Source: Stenopsyche tienmushanensis
Lineage: Eukaryota > Arthropoda > Insecta > Trichoptera > Stenopsychidae
Assembly: GCA_008973525.1 (NCBI GenBank)
Contig: WACJ01000399.1
Location: forward strand, 1 to 64,000
DNA: 64,000 bases
Direction of reading: 5' to 3'
Shown here: positions 10,838-22,110 of the stretch, one piece after another
Position numbering within the stretch: position 1 is the stretch's first letter
Layout of the letters: every line of letters begins with the position of its first letter
The notes under the pieces: model-generated
The model's database searches: none
Told to the model about the DNA's origin: nothing
What the model saw: only the letters and a program-made list of their open reading frames with translations
Made by a program: the position numbers and the translations under genes

Positions 10838-10901
10838 TCCTTTGTGAGAGATTGTAGATTGCAAAGTGACTCTACAATGCCCAGCCTTCGTTCCAGGGAT
10901 C
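10838..10901 (-). CDS. Candidate internal coding exon
   Basis: A 64-bp minus-strand exon candidate. The acceptor is AAATGTGCCCATAG and the donor is AAAGGA|GTAAGTAAC, a near-ideal donor. One open frame reads SLERRLGIVESLCNLQSLTK, with an alternating charged/hydrophobic pattern like a helix. It begins with two bases completing a codon and ends two bases into the next. The candidate exon at 12168-12225 leaves one base, so the two join in frame through a Gly codon. The protein is not recognised. Confidence 0.4.
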
Positions 10902-12028
10902 CTATGGGCACATTTAGTCAAAATGTCGGCTTTCGCTGGATCGACGCTAAGAGGTCGTATTTAAACGTTAATGAGGAGACGACACAGTTCGCTCTTTTTG
11001 TATGGAAATTCCTGTCGCGGATTATGTGCAAAGTATCTTCATAAATTTAAAAATGTACGTATTAAAAATATACAACATGTACAATGCTTGACGCGCGCTG
11101 TACATGTCTTTGAGGGTTACGTTGTCGTCTTCCGAGTAAGTCATGAAACAAGGGGTTAAAATAAAACTTGAGAATTTTCATATTAACTTTCTGAATAAAA
11201 GTTGTGCCATAAATTTAAAAAACGCATAAAAATTATACACAAAGACTTCGCAGACATTTCTAAATTAAATTTATTTCAGCGCGGGTCGCAAAACTGACAC
11301 ATAGCCGTTTGTACTAGACACGTCGTAAAGGTGGCCCGTTTAGGGAAGAGCTGTAAAAGACACCATTGTATTACATACAAACGAATCATTTTTCATAAAT
11401 ATGTATATGTAAAAATATTTAAAATCACAAAGCATGCGTCAGATCCTTCAGACTTGGGATAGATTTGAAAGTATGCGTCGTAATGAAATTACTTGCGACT
11501 TTTAAGGAGGCTCTGAAGGTTTCGCCATAAAATATTTTACAGTCCACTCAACGACCCCGTCTTCAATTACACAAATTGTTTATTTGATTCTGTTTTACGG
11601 TTTTGGGTTGTCATAAATATATTCGCAGCAGTTTGATCACAATGTGTCGCCCCATATGAGATGTTATAAAAATTTAATGACGAAATTCAATTTGTGGCTT
11701 GAAAACAACGCGTTAGGGTGCTCTTCAAAAATTTTACTCGCCGAAGAAGTTTTAGTGTGTCGACGCATATAAAACTGTCATTTTCGACATTTTTACGTCT
11801 CAAAATGTATAATCTCTCACTTTGACATGCAAATTGAATGAATTAAAATTTTATGCTTAAGTTATTACAAACATATGACATTATCATTAGTAAAATAACA
11901 GCATTGACATTGTCATAGCAAATAAATTTTTTTATAATATGTGTGTGATTTATAAAAATTATAAAAAGGGAAATATGTCATTGATTAAAATGTTAAACTG
12001 TTTTATTTACATTCTTTAAAAAAATCCT
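10902..12028. other. Spacer, possibly intron
   Basis: It lies between the two candidate minus-strand exons. A short inverted repeat (ACATGTACAATG and TGTACATGTC) is present near 11070-11110. No transposon motif was recognised before the solo mariner end at 12029. Confidence 0.3.
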
Positions 12029-12058
12029 TAAAATGCGCACGAACTTTTGAACTGACCT
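12029..12058. mobile_element. Solo mariner terminal repeat
   Basis: AAAATGCGCACGAACTTTTG followed by AACTGACCTAA is the right end of the mariner family fully represented at 58996-59617. No partner end was found nearby, so only a decayed end remains. Confidence 0.65.
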
Positions 12059-12167
12059 AATACATGACATTGATATCAAATGTGTTAGATCCACGATAAA
12101 AATGTCAATAAACTTAACTTAAATTACTAGGAACTGAACAAGATGAGAGATGGCCAATAAGACTTAC

Positions 12168-12225
12168 CATGGGAAAACGTATTCTTTCCGATGGCATCCT
12201 TTGTAGTCTCATAGCTGGAGTCACT
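12168..12225 (-). CDS. Candidate internal coding exon
   Basis: A 58-bp minus-strand exon candidate with a T-rich tract and acceptor (TTATTTTTCCTCGGAG) and an excellent donor (CCCATG|GTAAGTC). The open frame reads SDSSYETTKDAIGKNTFSH and leaves one base, which matches the phase of the candidate exon at 10838-10901. The antisense frame in register contains a stop. The short length fits an internal exon of a long-intron gene. The protein is not recognised. A transcript read or cross-species alignment would settle it. Confidence 0.45.
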
Positions 12226-12259
12226 CTCCGAGGAAAAATAAAAAAAAAATAGTCAATAA

Positions 12260-13050
12260 ATAAATTTTTCATCATTACTTAAGAATCTTTCGTGATCCGA
12301 TATCAAACGGACCCGCGTGAGGTAGTTTCTGAAATCGACTTTATAAAAGCACATGTAAATTGATGATTGACTTTCCGTGTATACACAACGACATGAAATG
12401 ATTATATAATAATCGTTGCATCATTACAAATCTAACGAATTCTCAGAATTATGACTGGCAATAATTAATGGCTGTCTAAATACTATTGTTTTTATTTTGA
12501 GTTCCAAGTACTCGCCTACATCAATCATGAGCGTAACCATATGATCACGTTTTTTTTTTGCTTTCAAATATGTTTAGAATTACACGTTCATAAACAATTC
12601 GATGTTATCTCAGTTTTTACTTCCAGGGCGAAATGATAAAAGCGACCAAATTAAATTAGACGAAACCGTACATATTCATGATTTAATTAAAAGCGCGTTT
12701 TATATTACGGTGTTTCGAATCGTATTCCTATTTTAATTATGTTGTTCAATGCTTTTTGTGTTAAATTCGTCATAGAAAGTGCTTTGATAGCGATTATATT
12801 ACGAATTGTGTGCATCAATTTGCATTGGCGCAAAAATAAGTTAGGACTATTTAGTTAGTTAATAGATAATTATCAGATCCTGGGAATCAAGCTAAATCCA
12901 AAGAGATCTACCAAATTGATTGGATTTATACCAGAAACTTTATAATTAGTTATTGAATAGTTCTGTATAAATTATTTTTGTGCATACAAATGTCAGCCTA
13001 CCTGAAATGGTACTTTTTTAGATGGTTTTTATTACCCATTATTCTAATTT
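12260..13050. other. AT-rich spacer, nothing recognised
   Basis: No repeat relatives or motifs were found within the window. Confidence 0.35.
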
Positions 13051-13057
13051 TTTGCCA

Positions 13058-13258
13058 TTAATCGACTTTCGCATGCACATTCTTCAAGGTTTTGCCGCAG
13101 AATTTAGTGTTTATAATCTGCTTAAAGTGGGATAATTCTAAATTAGTCTCTCGAATCATATAATATGAATGCATTTGCTGTTGTGAATGTATTTTTGTTA
13201 TGGAAAATGAACGTTCACCAACGGCAAAGTATAATATTTGGTATTTCAGTAATTTCAT
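13058..13258 (-). mobile_element. Possible hAT transposase C-terminal fragment
   Basis: A 66-codon minus-strand frame contains VGERSFSITKIHSQQQMHSY. This resembles the hAT dimerisation block, in which GERSFSKLK is followed about ten residues later by a conserved leucine-rich helix. The reading continues past a stop with weak resemblance to the polar tail. The similarity is short, so this is tentative. At 13357 CAGGGTTTCCCAAGCTTTTC resembles a hAT terminal repeat, but it points away from this frame. Confidence 0.3.
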
Positions 13259-13399
13259 GTTTTTGGTCCAAATTCTTTTAATTCTTGGCGGTTTGAAAAA
13301 TTATGTTCTCTGTTGCGAAGTAGCTATTTGACATTTGATTGCATCATTGCCTAATGCAGGGTTTCCCAAGCTTTTCCTGCAACGAAACATTTCATTATT

Positions 13400-13890
13400 T
13401 CGTAGGGTAGATACTATATATACAATCAATCAAATCAAATAATTATTTCTTATTTAAATTTTAATAAATAGCTCATAAAATAAAAAGTTTTGATGATTTT
13501 GATGATGTAGGACCATTCAAGTGCAAATCTTCTCGAAATATATTAGAAAGTTGAATTCTTATATTTAGTGTGACATCGATTCTGTTACTGGAATTTGACT
13601 TTGTTGCAACATAATTTAAAAAATCTTCCTTCATATGTACATTCTAGGTTCTGATAAATTCTCCTAGAAATCTCGTATTTAATGGCTGATCTTTTAAAAC
13701 TGAGTGACTTATTCAATCAATTAGATTTTCATAATCCCTTGCAGTTAAGCCTGTTGGATTAGCCGACACGTAAAATAGATTCTGAACCCAATAATCTATT
13801 GCAGAAGAGATTATTAAGTCATATAAGTGTTTTTAAAATATAAAATATCTGCCAGACACGCGATATTTATTAACTATAGAATTATTTTAC
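13400..13890. other. AT-rich spacer, nothing recognised
   Basis: Includes a short tandem TGATGATTT-like run near 13490-13508. Otherwise unremarkable. Confidence 0.35.
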
Positions 13891-13893
13891 GCC

Positions 13894-15183
13894 TTAATCC
13901 GTCAAGTGATAAAGATCAATCAAGAGTATTTTCGCATGTCGAGTGCGGAGATTAGTGAATTAAAGACAGAGACGAGTGTCTTGCGTCTCATCATAGAGTC
14001 GTACATCGATGGCGAACTCGAGCTGTAAACGCACCCCTACACGTATGACATATAAATATTCTCAAATATAGCGATCTTTTTTCATGGAGTATAAAATGGA
14101 AAATCATCACATCAATCATCAACAGACGATGATAAAATAAATATTAAAGTTATAATGGAATTTGTCCGTTTCCGATTGAAAATCATCAGGTATGCCGTCT
14201 TCTTAGATCGTTGATAGTCGTCTTAGGATCATAATAAATAGTAGAAAGCGTCATAAATCGATTATTTAATCAAAATTAATATCAACAGTGTTAAGGTTCA
14301 TTTATTGATATTCAAGCTATAATAAATTGGATTTCTGTGAGCGACAAACGGTAGACACATGAATGTAGTATCTATGTTTAACTCAATTTAGAATTAACTC
14401 ATTAATAAAAGGGTTAAAAAAGACCAATAACTCTGTCCGAAGTTCATATAGTCTCAATAGTGATTTTCTTCTGAAAAACCATCCCATTTCTATACGTATT
14501 TATATCTCCAAAAGTATATAGACCTAATGCCATGTGTATAATTTATATCCACTTATGGAAAAGGTAATATTTTCTTCCAGTTTCTTTCAGAATTTAATAT
14601 TCTGAACACTTAAAATGTATTTTAGCTCATTCGGATCGGAGAGCAGACATGCTATGCTCTAATGTAAGCCCACATTCTGTCAGCTACGCCGCAACGTGTA
14701 ACAGGTGTTGATAATGAACCAATTTCAATAAATGAACCTTAACACTATTGATAACACACAATATTTCTTAATGTTCAACTTGCATGGAATCTGCTTTCTG
14801 TTGCTCAACTATTTTTGGCTATTATTGTGTTGCGAAAATAAAAATACAGGATTACCGTGCAAGCCTGCCAGTTTAATTTTGAAGGAGTAGATTTTGCAAA
14901 GGAGTAGTGATACTTAGCTAATGACGCGACTCCAGAACAGTCAAGAAGGAATAACAAAATGTTCAATGATAAGAATGATGCGAGTATCTTAATTATCAAA
15001 ACAAACGTCTATTCCCAAGACAACACGAATAATCGAGCTTTGGCTTCTAAACACTCATTCTGTTCTTAAATCTTATTTAAACGTGTATGGTTGCCTTTAC
15101 AGCACGACCTACCGTTATATGAGTGTATGATGAGACATAAGACACTCGTCTCTATCTCCGATCTTCCGTACCCATAGGGTTAA
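13894..15183. mobile_element. TTAA-flanked element with long inverted arms
   Basis: About 1.29 kb bounded by TTAA at both ends. The arms match in inverse orientation: AGACGAGTGTCTTGCGTCTC near 13972 against its inverse at 15127-15146, then CGAGCTGTAAACGCACCCCT near 14018 against its degenerate inverse near 15090. An inner pair is AACAGTGTTAAGGTTCATTT (14284) and its inverse near 14728-14753. The extreme ends match only weakly. No transposase motif was found inside. It is best read as a non-autonomous long-inverted-repeat or foldback element, possibly with piggyBac-type targeting. Confidence 0.5.
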
Positions 15184-15189
15184 AGCTAT

Positions 15190-15840
15190 TTTTTGATTAG
15201 ATTTGTGAACAATATTTATCAGCATGGCCAACCAACTTGATAATTTTGGCATTTGTCGACAAATGACAGTTGTTTTTCGTTTTATTCGGGATCGGACAAA
15301 ATTAATATATGCCATTTCTCTGCGAATATCATTAAGCTTGATTATTTTATCTTTTCTCTATAATATTTACATTTCTGTGTAAACCGATCCAGATTTTCAT
15401 GGAATACGTATTAAATTTTCGCAGAATCCTGTTTGAAAAACCCCGATCTAATGTATGTATTGCAAAATGTAAAATGGTTTTGAGTACTTCCGTCATTCAA
15501 TAACGTCATGCAGGAGCAAAATAACGCTGAATTTGAATGGTTTGTGTCATTCATATGTATTGAAGAGCACTATTGCATCACAAGATTGCATGTAGCATTC
15601 GTATAATGGGATAGAAATCGCCTACTCGATATTTATCCAATTCTTGAGAATCCATTGAGAGACTATCCGTGTCTATTTCTATTATAGAAGTAAACGCTCA
15701 CTCTGCTTCAGATCACAATGACTACTGATTATTACGGATGCAAAGCGCAATAGCATCGTGACATATAAATTCTTCATCATTTTCTATAATGGACGCGGCA
15801 GTATTCGATATAATCGAATGATGCATGCTGTTTTTGTATG
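15190..15840. other. AT-rich spacer, nothing recognised
   Basis: No supported gene, repeat or motif. Confidence 0.35.
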
Positions 15841-16260
15841 AAATTCGTATTTTACGATCGGTTCCGTGAGGCGTGTAATATGGCTGCCGCGCTCGTTGGC
15901 TTATTACACTCGTATTTACCTTTCTTTTTAATTAATTAGTGTGTTATGGGCATTGCATGGAAAACGTTCGTAATCGGCTTACAGTATTTTCAATCAGTTT
16001 TAATTAATACCGAAATATGGCTGCCTGCCAAAACAATGAATGCCATTATAAGCCGATGCAGGTGTATATTGCAAGCGTTGTCTCTATGCTCGAAAAAGAT
16101 TTGGATTGTCGATAATGGCGACCCAAATGTATGGTGCTACTAATCAGCGTGCAATTATTGGCCAAACATTAAGATTTAATGATCAATTCCGCGCACTGTG
16201 TAAATTATGGCTTACGGTGATTCCCAAACTGGTGTTAAACAATGATAATTCCACGTATTA
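15841..16260. promoter_or_regulatory. Possible enhancer-like single-copy region
   Basis: Unlike its neighbours this stretch has no repeat relatives here and holds two clustered homeodomain-type sites, TAATTAATTAG near 15929 and TTTTAATTAATACC near 16000. It lies in what may be intronic or intergenic DNA next to candidate minus-strand exons. This is a weak suggestion from motif clustering only. Confidence 0.15.
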
Positions 16261-16504
16261 CGAGGGTAGTCCCAAAAGTATCTAATCTAATAAAAAAAAA
16301 CTCGCCGTTGGTTATTTTTCATTTATGAAGATGAAAATGAAAAATATCCCATGCACATTTCAAAAAATTGACATTCATGACCTTAGCTGCAGATGGAACT
16401 GTCTTTGACTTCTTTGGGGCTGATTCTTTCATTTTAGTTAATTGTTTTAGCTGTTCTCATGAACGTTCCAGTTCATCACAGAGAACGGGCTTCGCTCTTT
16501 AAGT

Positions 16505-16745
16505 TTAGGCTTTCCCTGATCTCGAGTGTCCGCGCGGAGATCCGTTTATGGACGCAGACCATGTTCTGTGTCTGGGCGTATCTTCCAAGTGCTTATTAGA
16601 AGTGTCAACGGTCTGAAAGGCAGACCGTTTGGACACACAAACGTTGTGGCCACTCCCTTCGCTTTTAGGGCTTTTTGTGTAAGTTATGGGGAGAAGTGCA
16701 ACCCTGGAGATTTCTATGATCATTGCTCAGAGGCTAATTTACGTA
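16505..16745. repeat. Dispersed repeat family B, copy 1
   Basis: It matches four other places in the window. Landmark blocks are CGCGGAGATCCGTTTATGGA near 16534, GAAGTGTCAACGGTCTGAAA near 16600, and CAGACCGTTTGGACACACAA near 16621. The order is the same in copies near 21.6 and 62.2 kb and inverted near 44.0 and 57.7 kb. The segment TCTATGATCAT...TCAGAGGCTAA (about 16710-16738) also occurs near 21.74 kb. It is not assigned to a known class. The 175-codon frame covering it is not a gene. Confidence 0.65.
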
Positions 16746-16849
16746 CGTGGCTCACGCCAAATGATATTGCGAGTGAAACCAAAATTCTCATCAACTATAA
16801 AACCTATATATTTATCTGTATATGTCTTGATTCGTTTTTTAGTTTTCAG

Positions 16850-17540
16850 GTCAGTATAGAGTCTCCATGTTCATTCGCCAAAACTACGCTTAATTGCTAC
16901 GAAGCATCGCCAAACACTCAAATGAAACATCTCCACGACGTTTTTTTATTTTGTATTCGTTCTGGGTCCGTTCTTCTATCGGATCGTGATATTACTGAAC
17001 GAATGGATGGGAATAGACGAGCGTCGAATAGAAAGACTCTCTTCTCTAAATAGCTATTTATTCCACCCGAGAGACAGAGGGAGAGAAATCTGTCTGCAGG
17101 AGGGACGACTTCCCGCAGTCAAGGCTAACGTGACTAATCAAGGCCCGCGTCAAGGCTAACGAAATATGTCGCTGTTAATCTGGCGAATTAAATCTGCTCG
17201 GATTAACAACGCTATTAAGTGGGGATGGTAAATCTAAACGCGGCACCCATCTTACGCACAGCTTTCTCGTGTGCAAATTTTCAGACAATATGCAATATAA
17301 ATCACTTTTTTAAATACCTACCATTGCTAGCTCGTACACTTTCAGTTTACGGTCATTCAATACCATTTTGTGGATTCTATTCACTTTTTATTTGATCGAT
17401 CACTGCGATGGTCGTCTTGACAGCTCGTACGGCTTCGTTAAAATTCCGCCACACAATATTTTACTTTTGTTAACGAAGAAGCTTTTGATATTGACTTGAC
17501 TGAGATCTTTCAATGGTATTGGTTCTCATAATGATGACCA
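16850..17540 (-). mobile_element. Mariner transposase remnant, N-terminal half
   Basis: Read from 17540 downward, the minus strand gives the mariner start: EF-SRTSCQDDHRSDRSN (family form GRTSxxDxxRxGRP), then IHKMVLNDRKLKVYELAMVG across about 17315-17375, then LHTRKLCVRWVPRL at about 17240-17285. Further on, ECLAMLRSN near 16925-16950 is the linker just before the first Asp. The catalytic part is missing, and the sequence runs instead into repeat B. Stops are frequent. The arrangement resembles that at 21.6-22.1 kb. Confidence 0.75.
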
Positions 17541-18189
17541 ATTTTTTCCATGTTTACAAATTCACTGAGAATATTGACTATTGATGGCAGCGTTTTAAAA
17601 TAGTCCAATAGATACAACTGTTTAGGTAAACTTTTACCTTATTTTAAAATCATATTTTTTATTGGTTCCTCTGTGAATTTGCATTCAATTTCTGTGATCA
17701 CAATGATGCCCCAAGGTCGATCAATTTGGGGATAAAAATTTAAACAGCCCCTATATAATAAAAACCATCCAGATGATCATATATGTATGTTTATCTAAAT
17801 ACTAAAATCAGATTGATCTGTTTGAGCTACTTGTCTTTTTTTTATCAGTGAAATCGAATTGGGAAGTCATGGACATGCACGGTGAAGCACCAATATATTC
17901 ATCTGAACCCGTTGTTTTTTTTTTTTGGTCGATCATGAAATATGTTGTCATGTTTTATAATGTCTTTTATGGTTCAATTAAAAGCTCTTGAGGTAAAAAA
18001 GCTGCAGACATACCCTTTATCTGCTGACTAGGTGTTTTGAAATTATGGTTCAGATGCTTTAGATCTGATTGAGGATCGTTCTGAAAACATAAATACAAAT
18101 CTAATATATAAAGTTTGGTAGGGCTTTTACAAATAGAAAATTAAAAATTGAATTTGCTTTTCTTCTGTTCATAAAAAAAACAATTATGA
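17541..18189. other. Spacer with poly-T run
   Basis: AT-rich. Contains a 12-base T run near 17915-17926. No motif was recognised. Confidence 0.35.
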
Positions 18190-18434
18190 CTATAGATTAT
18201 CTAAAATCAGTTTTTCAAGGTTTTCTCCGTTATTTATTTTGAAGTTAGAGTGAAATTTACTTCCATCGACCTCCATCGTCATTCCAGTATAGTTCGGTTG
18301 CGTGTCAATGAGGGTATCGTCGTTTCCGAGAACCTGGAATGAAGTCATCGTCATGTTCGGGAAGTGTTGTTCTAGCCACGTACAAAAACCGATAACGAGA
18401 AGGCGATCGACTGGCAGCCAAAATAAAAACCAAC
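18190..18434 (-). CDS. Candidate coding exon, possibly terminal
   Basis: A 245-bp minus-strand exon candidate. An acceptor (TAAGTAAATTACAG) precedes a frame of about 80 codons ending in TAG at 18190. It begins hydrophobic, WFLFWLPVDRLLVIGFCTWL, like a short membrane segment. It continues with polar, Asn- and Thr-rich sequence including PNMTMTSFQVLGNDDTLIDT and NYTGMTMEVDGSKFHSNF, which hold possible N-glycosylation sites (NMT, NYT). About 60% of codons start with a purine and the antisense register has stops, both favouring coding. Internal donor-like sites (TTCCAG|GTTCTC) mean it could also be internal. No family was recognised. Confidence 0.45.
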
Positions 18435-18439
18435 CTGTA

Positions 18440-19480
18440 ATTTACTTATAATGACGAGGAAAATTGAAACTTCTTTATTTTGCGTGTCGAGCTGAGGCCA
18501 TTTTTTCTCCACCCGGATTCACGGTAAGTAGGCTTTAATTTACTTTATCTCGTCTCCTACATCCCGACCACACAAACGTTACAAAATAATTGCCGACTTG
18601 TCGGACCCGATGATTGGCATTCGAGCACGGTGATTATATGCATAAACTAAGTACTTTTTAATCTGTTACATACTCGTGGTGTACTTACAGATATAGAGCC
18701 ATTTTTTATGGGTAATGCAGCCAAAAAATCAAGGTTGAAACCGTACAAAAAACCGTTAATGGCTTGGATTAGCAATTAAGGCTTATCATAAATAGATCTC
18801 TTTCAGCTAGGAAGTTACCAAAGCCTCGAAATAAATCATTATATTTTGGATCTGACGTAATACCAATAAAGCAAATGTTTGATTATCATAAACGTTCTGA
18901 TGTTTATGCAACAGTAACGCAATTAGAGCTCACCTACATCTCGCATAAAATGTTTAAATCATGTACCAGAAATATAACGAAATAACTGTTGAGCTAGGTC
19001 AAGATACATGATTCATTACTGGAGTAAAAACTCTGCACAAGACATACGGTAAATATCATTACAACAAAAATGTTTAACTATTTTACTCAATATTCTGAAT
19101 CATCATCAAAAAATACATAATTGATATGCATTTTTTTCCATTAATGTACCTTTAAAATGTTTGCTTTTGATTGCTAATATTTAATGGACTTGTATTACTG
19201 TTATTTTTTTTTAAATTCGTATTAGAAAAATGTTGATGAAACGCCTATGCAGTTACAGAGCTTATATATTAGACGATTCTCGGCGTGGTTAGCTCGCGTT
19301 CGTTTATTATCGGACCGCGGAAGAGACACCGAAAACCAATTTGAATTAAATGTTTAATTTCAATCAATCAAAAGCTTTGATGATCATATTCAAGGCTTCA
19401 GACGATTAGCCTTATCCTCAAAAAGAGTCTAAAATGGCGAAAAACAAGATATGTTCTCTTGACTAACTTTCATATTTTAT
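18440..19480. other. Spacer, possibly upstream intron
   Basis: It contains a GTAAGT donor-like site at 18523 on the plus strand without a convincing exon. A GC-richer 70-bp patch near 19270-19330 lies next to a minus-strand TATATAAG. No firm feature. Confidence 0.25.
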
Positions 19481-19481
19481 T

Positions 19482-19512
19482 AGGTCAGTCCAAAAGTTCG
19501 TTCGCACATCAA
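19482..19512. mobile_element. Solo mariner terminal repeat
   Basis: AGGTCAGTCCAAAAGTTCG is identical to the left end of the mariner at 58996. After it the sequence diverges and no right end follows. It is an orphan end. Confidence 0.65.
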
Positions 19513-19514
19513 TG

Positions 19515-21375
19515 CACATTCGATTGTGGTAGTTAATCGGTTAATAACAAAAGGGAATTTGATAAATATAGGTAAGCTTAAATATAGATATATCAAAGCA
19601 TACTGACAGAAGCAATACTAATTAATAATAAATAATACAGTTGGAATCATTATTTTTATTAAATTTTGTTGCAAAGTGATTGGGTATTGAAATTCTTCTT
19701 TTTATATGTTATAGTTTTGGAATCAAATTCTGTGTATAAAATATAGTTTTTCGTGTCCTTAAAATTGCAAACGTTATTAACTAATGATAACATATGTATC
19801 ATAATTTCACGATGATGAAAATTTTTGTATCGTTAAAAATTTGATTAACACTAAAAAAAATCACGTCGCTTCATGACACAACATAAGGCTCACGAGTCAA
19901 AAATATTTATACAAATAAGAAAAAAAAAATATTTACACAAAAAATAAATCTTTTCAATAGGAAAATATATTTATAACATGAATAAAAACATTAATATCTA
20001 ATAACTTTGCAATATATATAAAATTTAATTTTTAAGTCACTCGCAGGAAGTCAGGATATTACCTTTATGCCGCTGGAAAGACAGCTCGCGAAAAAAACTA
20101 TATTTTTGCTTTAAAATGCAAATAAAGGTTGTCAAGACTCGGAAAATAAGACAGAAGACATTTCATATAATACAAACCATCGCTGCCATATTATGCTGAA
20201 TTCTGCATTTTCTGAAAAAGTGACAGTTTCAATTTCGCCGGAAAGGTAATATTCCATTTCATCGAAAGCTCTTGGCGTTTCTCTCATCATCGATATAAAA
20301 GCTCTCGGTATCGCACAATCGCTTCACATTTATATTTTCGTACGTCAGTACAAAATCAACACTTTAGTGATCATTCAAGCGCAAATTTACAGGCGGATTG
20401 TTAATAATGAGTACATATGTTTTGGAGTTTTATGACATATAAAAGTCGTTATCTGCAGCCAGCACTACGAATCGCAGCTGCAGTATTTGATAAGTTCTTA
20501 TTATAAAAAAAAATCAAACAACGGAGACAAAGAGTAAATTAGGCCAAAGATGGACTTCTATATGTTATAAATTAATTTTAAAAATGTATTTTTCAAGATA
20601 GAAATCATCGGAAGCATTTTCTAGCATTGCATCGTGAGGATTTTAATGCAGCTTTAAGTAGCTCATATGCACTGGTCAAGTTTATAATTCGCCCTTCAGT
20701 AGAAAGCTTTCAGTTGCATCAAAAGCTCAATGAATCTGCCCATTAGTTCGCTAGAGCTCTCAAGAAGCTTTTAAATCTAGATACGTAAAACGTTTTTAAA
20801 ATGCAATTTTAAATCAAAATTCAAAACTTTCTTATGTGAAATGGGATAAATTCGTTTTTGCTCTGACATCAACTGTCATCTGCACAATCAAAGAGTCTTT
20901 ATGCACATTCGTTCGCTTTTTCAGCATTTTGTATAAACTTCCTTGTCTGCTTGAGGGCAGGGCTATCATTTAAAGCAAATAATGATAACTATTAAATTTA
21001 GCTACTAATGTTTATAATTTGTTGTTTTTTATTTACTACACAATGATGCTATAAAAGTCAGATATGACGGAGATAAAAGGGTCAAATTAGGCTAACGATT
21101 GAAGGTTTCAGATGTGTTTGACAATCAAAAATTTCGACTGAATGAATGGCAAAACCGAATTCATTCTCCTTTATTACAATATTATTATCCTTTATACAAA
21201 GTTAAGAAATTGTTAGTAAGTTAAAAAATATAATATGGAGATCCAAATGAGAAGCCTAAATGTTTTCAGCATTTGTCGAAAATGCACACCAAAAAGTAAC
21301 TTTTTTAGATGTAGAAATCTTTCCAGAATAACACGATGCTTTCATCATCCTAAATGTGACAATTTTGCATCAATC
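19515..21375. other. Spacer with no supported gene
   Basis: Contains a TATAAAAG at 20294 on the plus strand in a CpG-richer patch (20220-20350). An ATG-less 61-codon frame follows, with nothing recognisable. Confidence 0.25.
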
Positions 21376-21378
21376 ATT

Positions 21379-21452
21379 TTATAGCGTCGAAATAGGGACT
21401 ACGCTATAGAAGCAAAACGTTATAGAAAGTAAGGCACCCATACAAAAGTTTA
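21379..21452. mobile_element. Fragment of pogo-like miniature element
   Basis: Contains TATAGCGTCGAAATAGGGAC and GTTATAGAAAGTAAGGCACC, blocks that also occur in the complete small elements at 29682-29779 and 54883-55084. The ends are degraded. Confidence 0.5.
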
Positions 21453-21604
21453 AATCTTAAAAACTCATAAGTATTTTTATTTTGGACAATATTCCCTGGA
21501 AGTATAACATAAAAAGTTAGCAGTCTTAATCTTAAGCATTTATAAACATCCCACCCGATCAGTCTTCTTCAAACAACTTAATTTTGTAATGTGAGTTCGT
21601 AATC

Positions 21605-21790
21605 GTTCTATAAACAGGTATGCGATCGCGAGGCGTTAATTCGTCATATCAGCGGTCCGAAAATCGGACCGATTAGACACATAGACCTTTTGGCCATTCT
21701 ATCCTCTTTTAGCGGCATTATCTATGATCTATACGATCATGGAAACTCCCTCAGAGGCTAAATAACAAAGATGGTTCATACTTACTAATG
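21605..21790. repeat. Dispersed repeat family B, copy 2
   Basis: Shares GCGATCGCGAGGCGTTAATT, ATATCAGCGGTCCGAAAATC and CGGACCGATTAGACACATAG with the other B copies in the same order. ATGATCTATACGATCATGGA and TCAGAGGCTAA extend the match to copy 1. It is followed at 21850-21930 by ACTCGAAGTTGAGAATGAGT and AAACAGCTCGGGTCAGTG, which also occur beside the 62-kb copy. Confidence 0.65.
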
Positions 21791-21929
21791 TATGCTGCAA
21801 TTTTAGCTATTTTTTCAGTTGTTACAAAATCTGGTTAGTTTTTCTCCTATTCTCAGAGTGCTACTCGAAGTTGAGAATGAGTGTGTCGACAAACAGCTCG
21901 GGTCAGTGGATGATCCCCATGTTCCTTGA

Positions 21930-22110
21930 ATTGTTGGAAAAACTCGGCTTTATTGCTGTGAAACATCGTCAAACACTCGATTGAAACATTATCACGATGC
22001 TGTTTTTGTTACATTGTGAGCAAACGCAGCATCCACCTTGCGCACAGCTTTCTTATGTCCAAATTTTTAGTCAATCTGCGATGTACAGCATTTTTCAAAA
22101 AGGCTAAGTG
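21930..22110 (-). mobile_element. Mariner transposase remnant beside repeat B
   Basis: The minus strand gives the KLCARWVPR-type block near 22020-22090, degenerate. After about 40 residues it gives a hydrophobic FTAIKPSFSNN (family form CLAMFxxNKxEFxRR) leading to NMGII. After this the mariner similarity stops, and the AACAGCTCGGGTCAGTG segment linked to repeat B begins. The 65-codon plus-strand frame at 22016 is the antisense of this and not a gene. Confidence 0.55.

Noticed and set aside
16526..17053. Longest open frame in the window (175 codons, plus strand)
   Set aside because: It spans repeat B and the antisense of a mariner transposase remnant; it has no recognisable domain and is not found as a unit in the other copies.
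20246..20430. ATG-less 61-codon frame downstream of a TATAAAAG
   Set aside because: Preceded by a stop, no splice signals, no motif; the TATA-like box alone is common by chance in AT-rich DNA.
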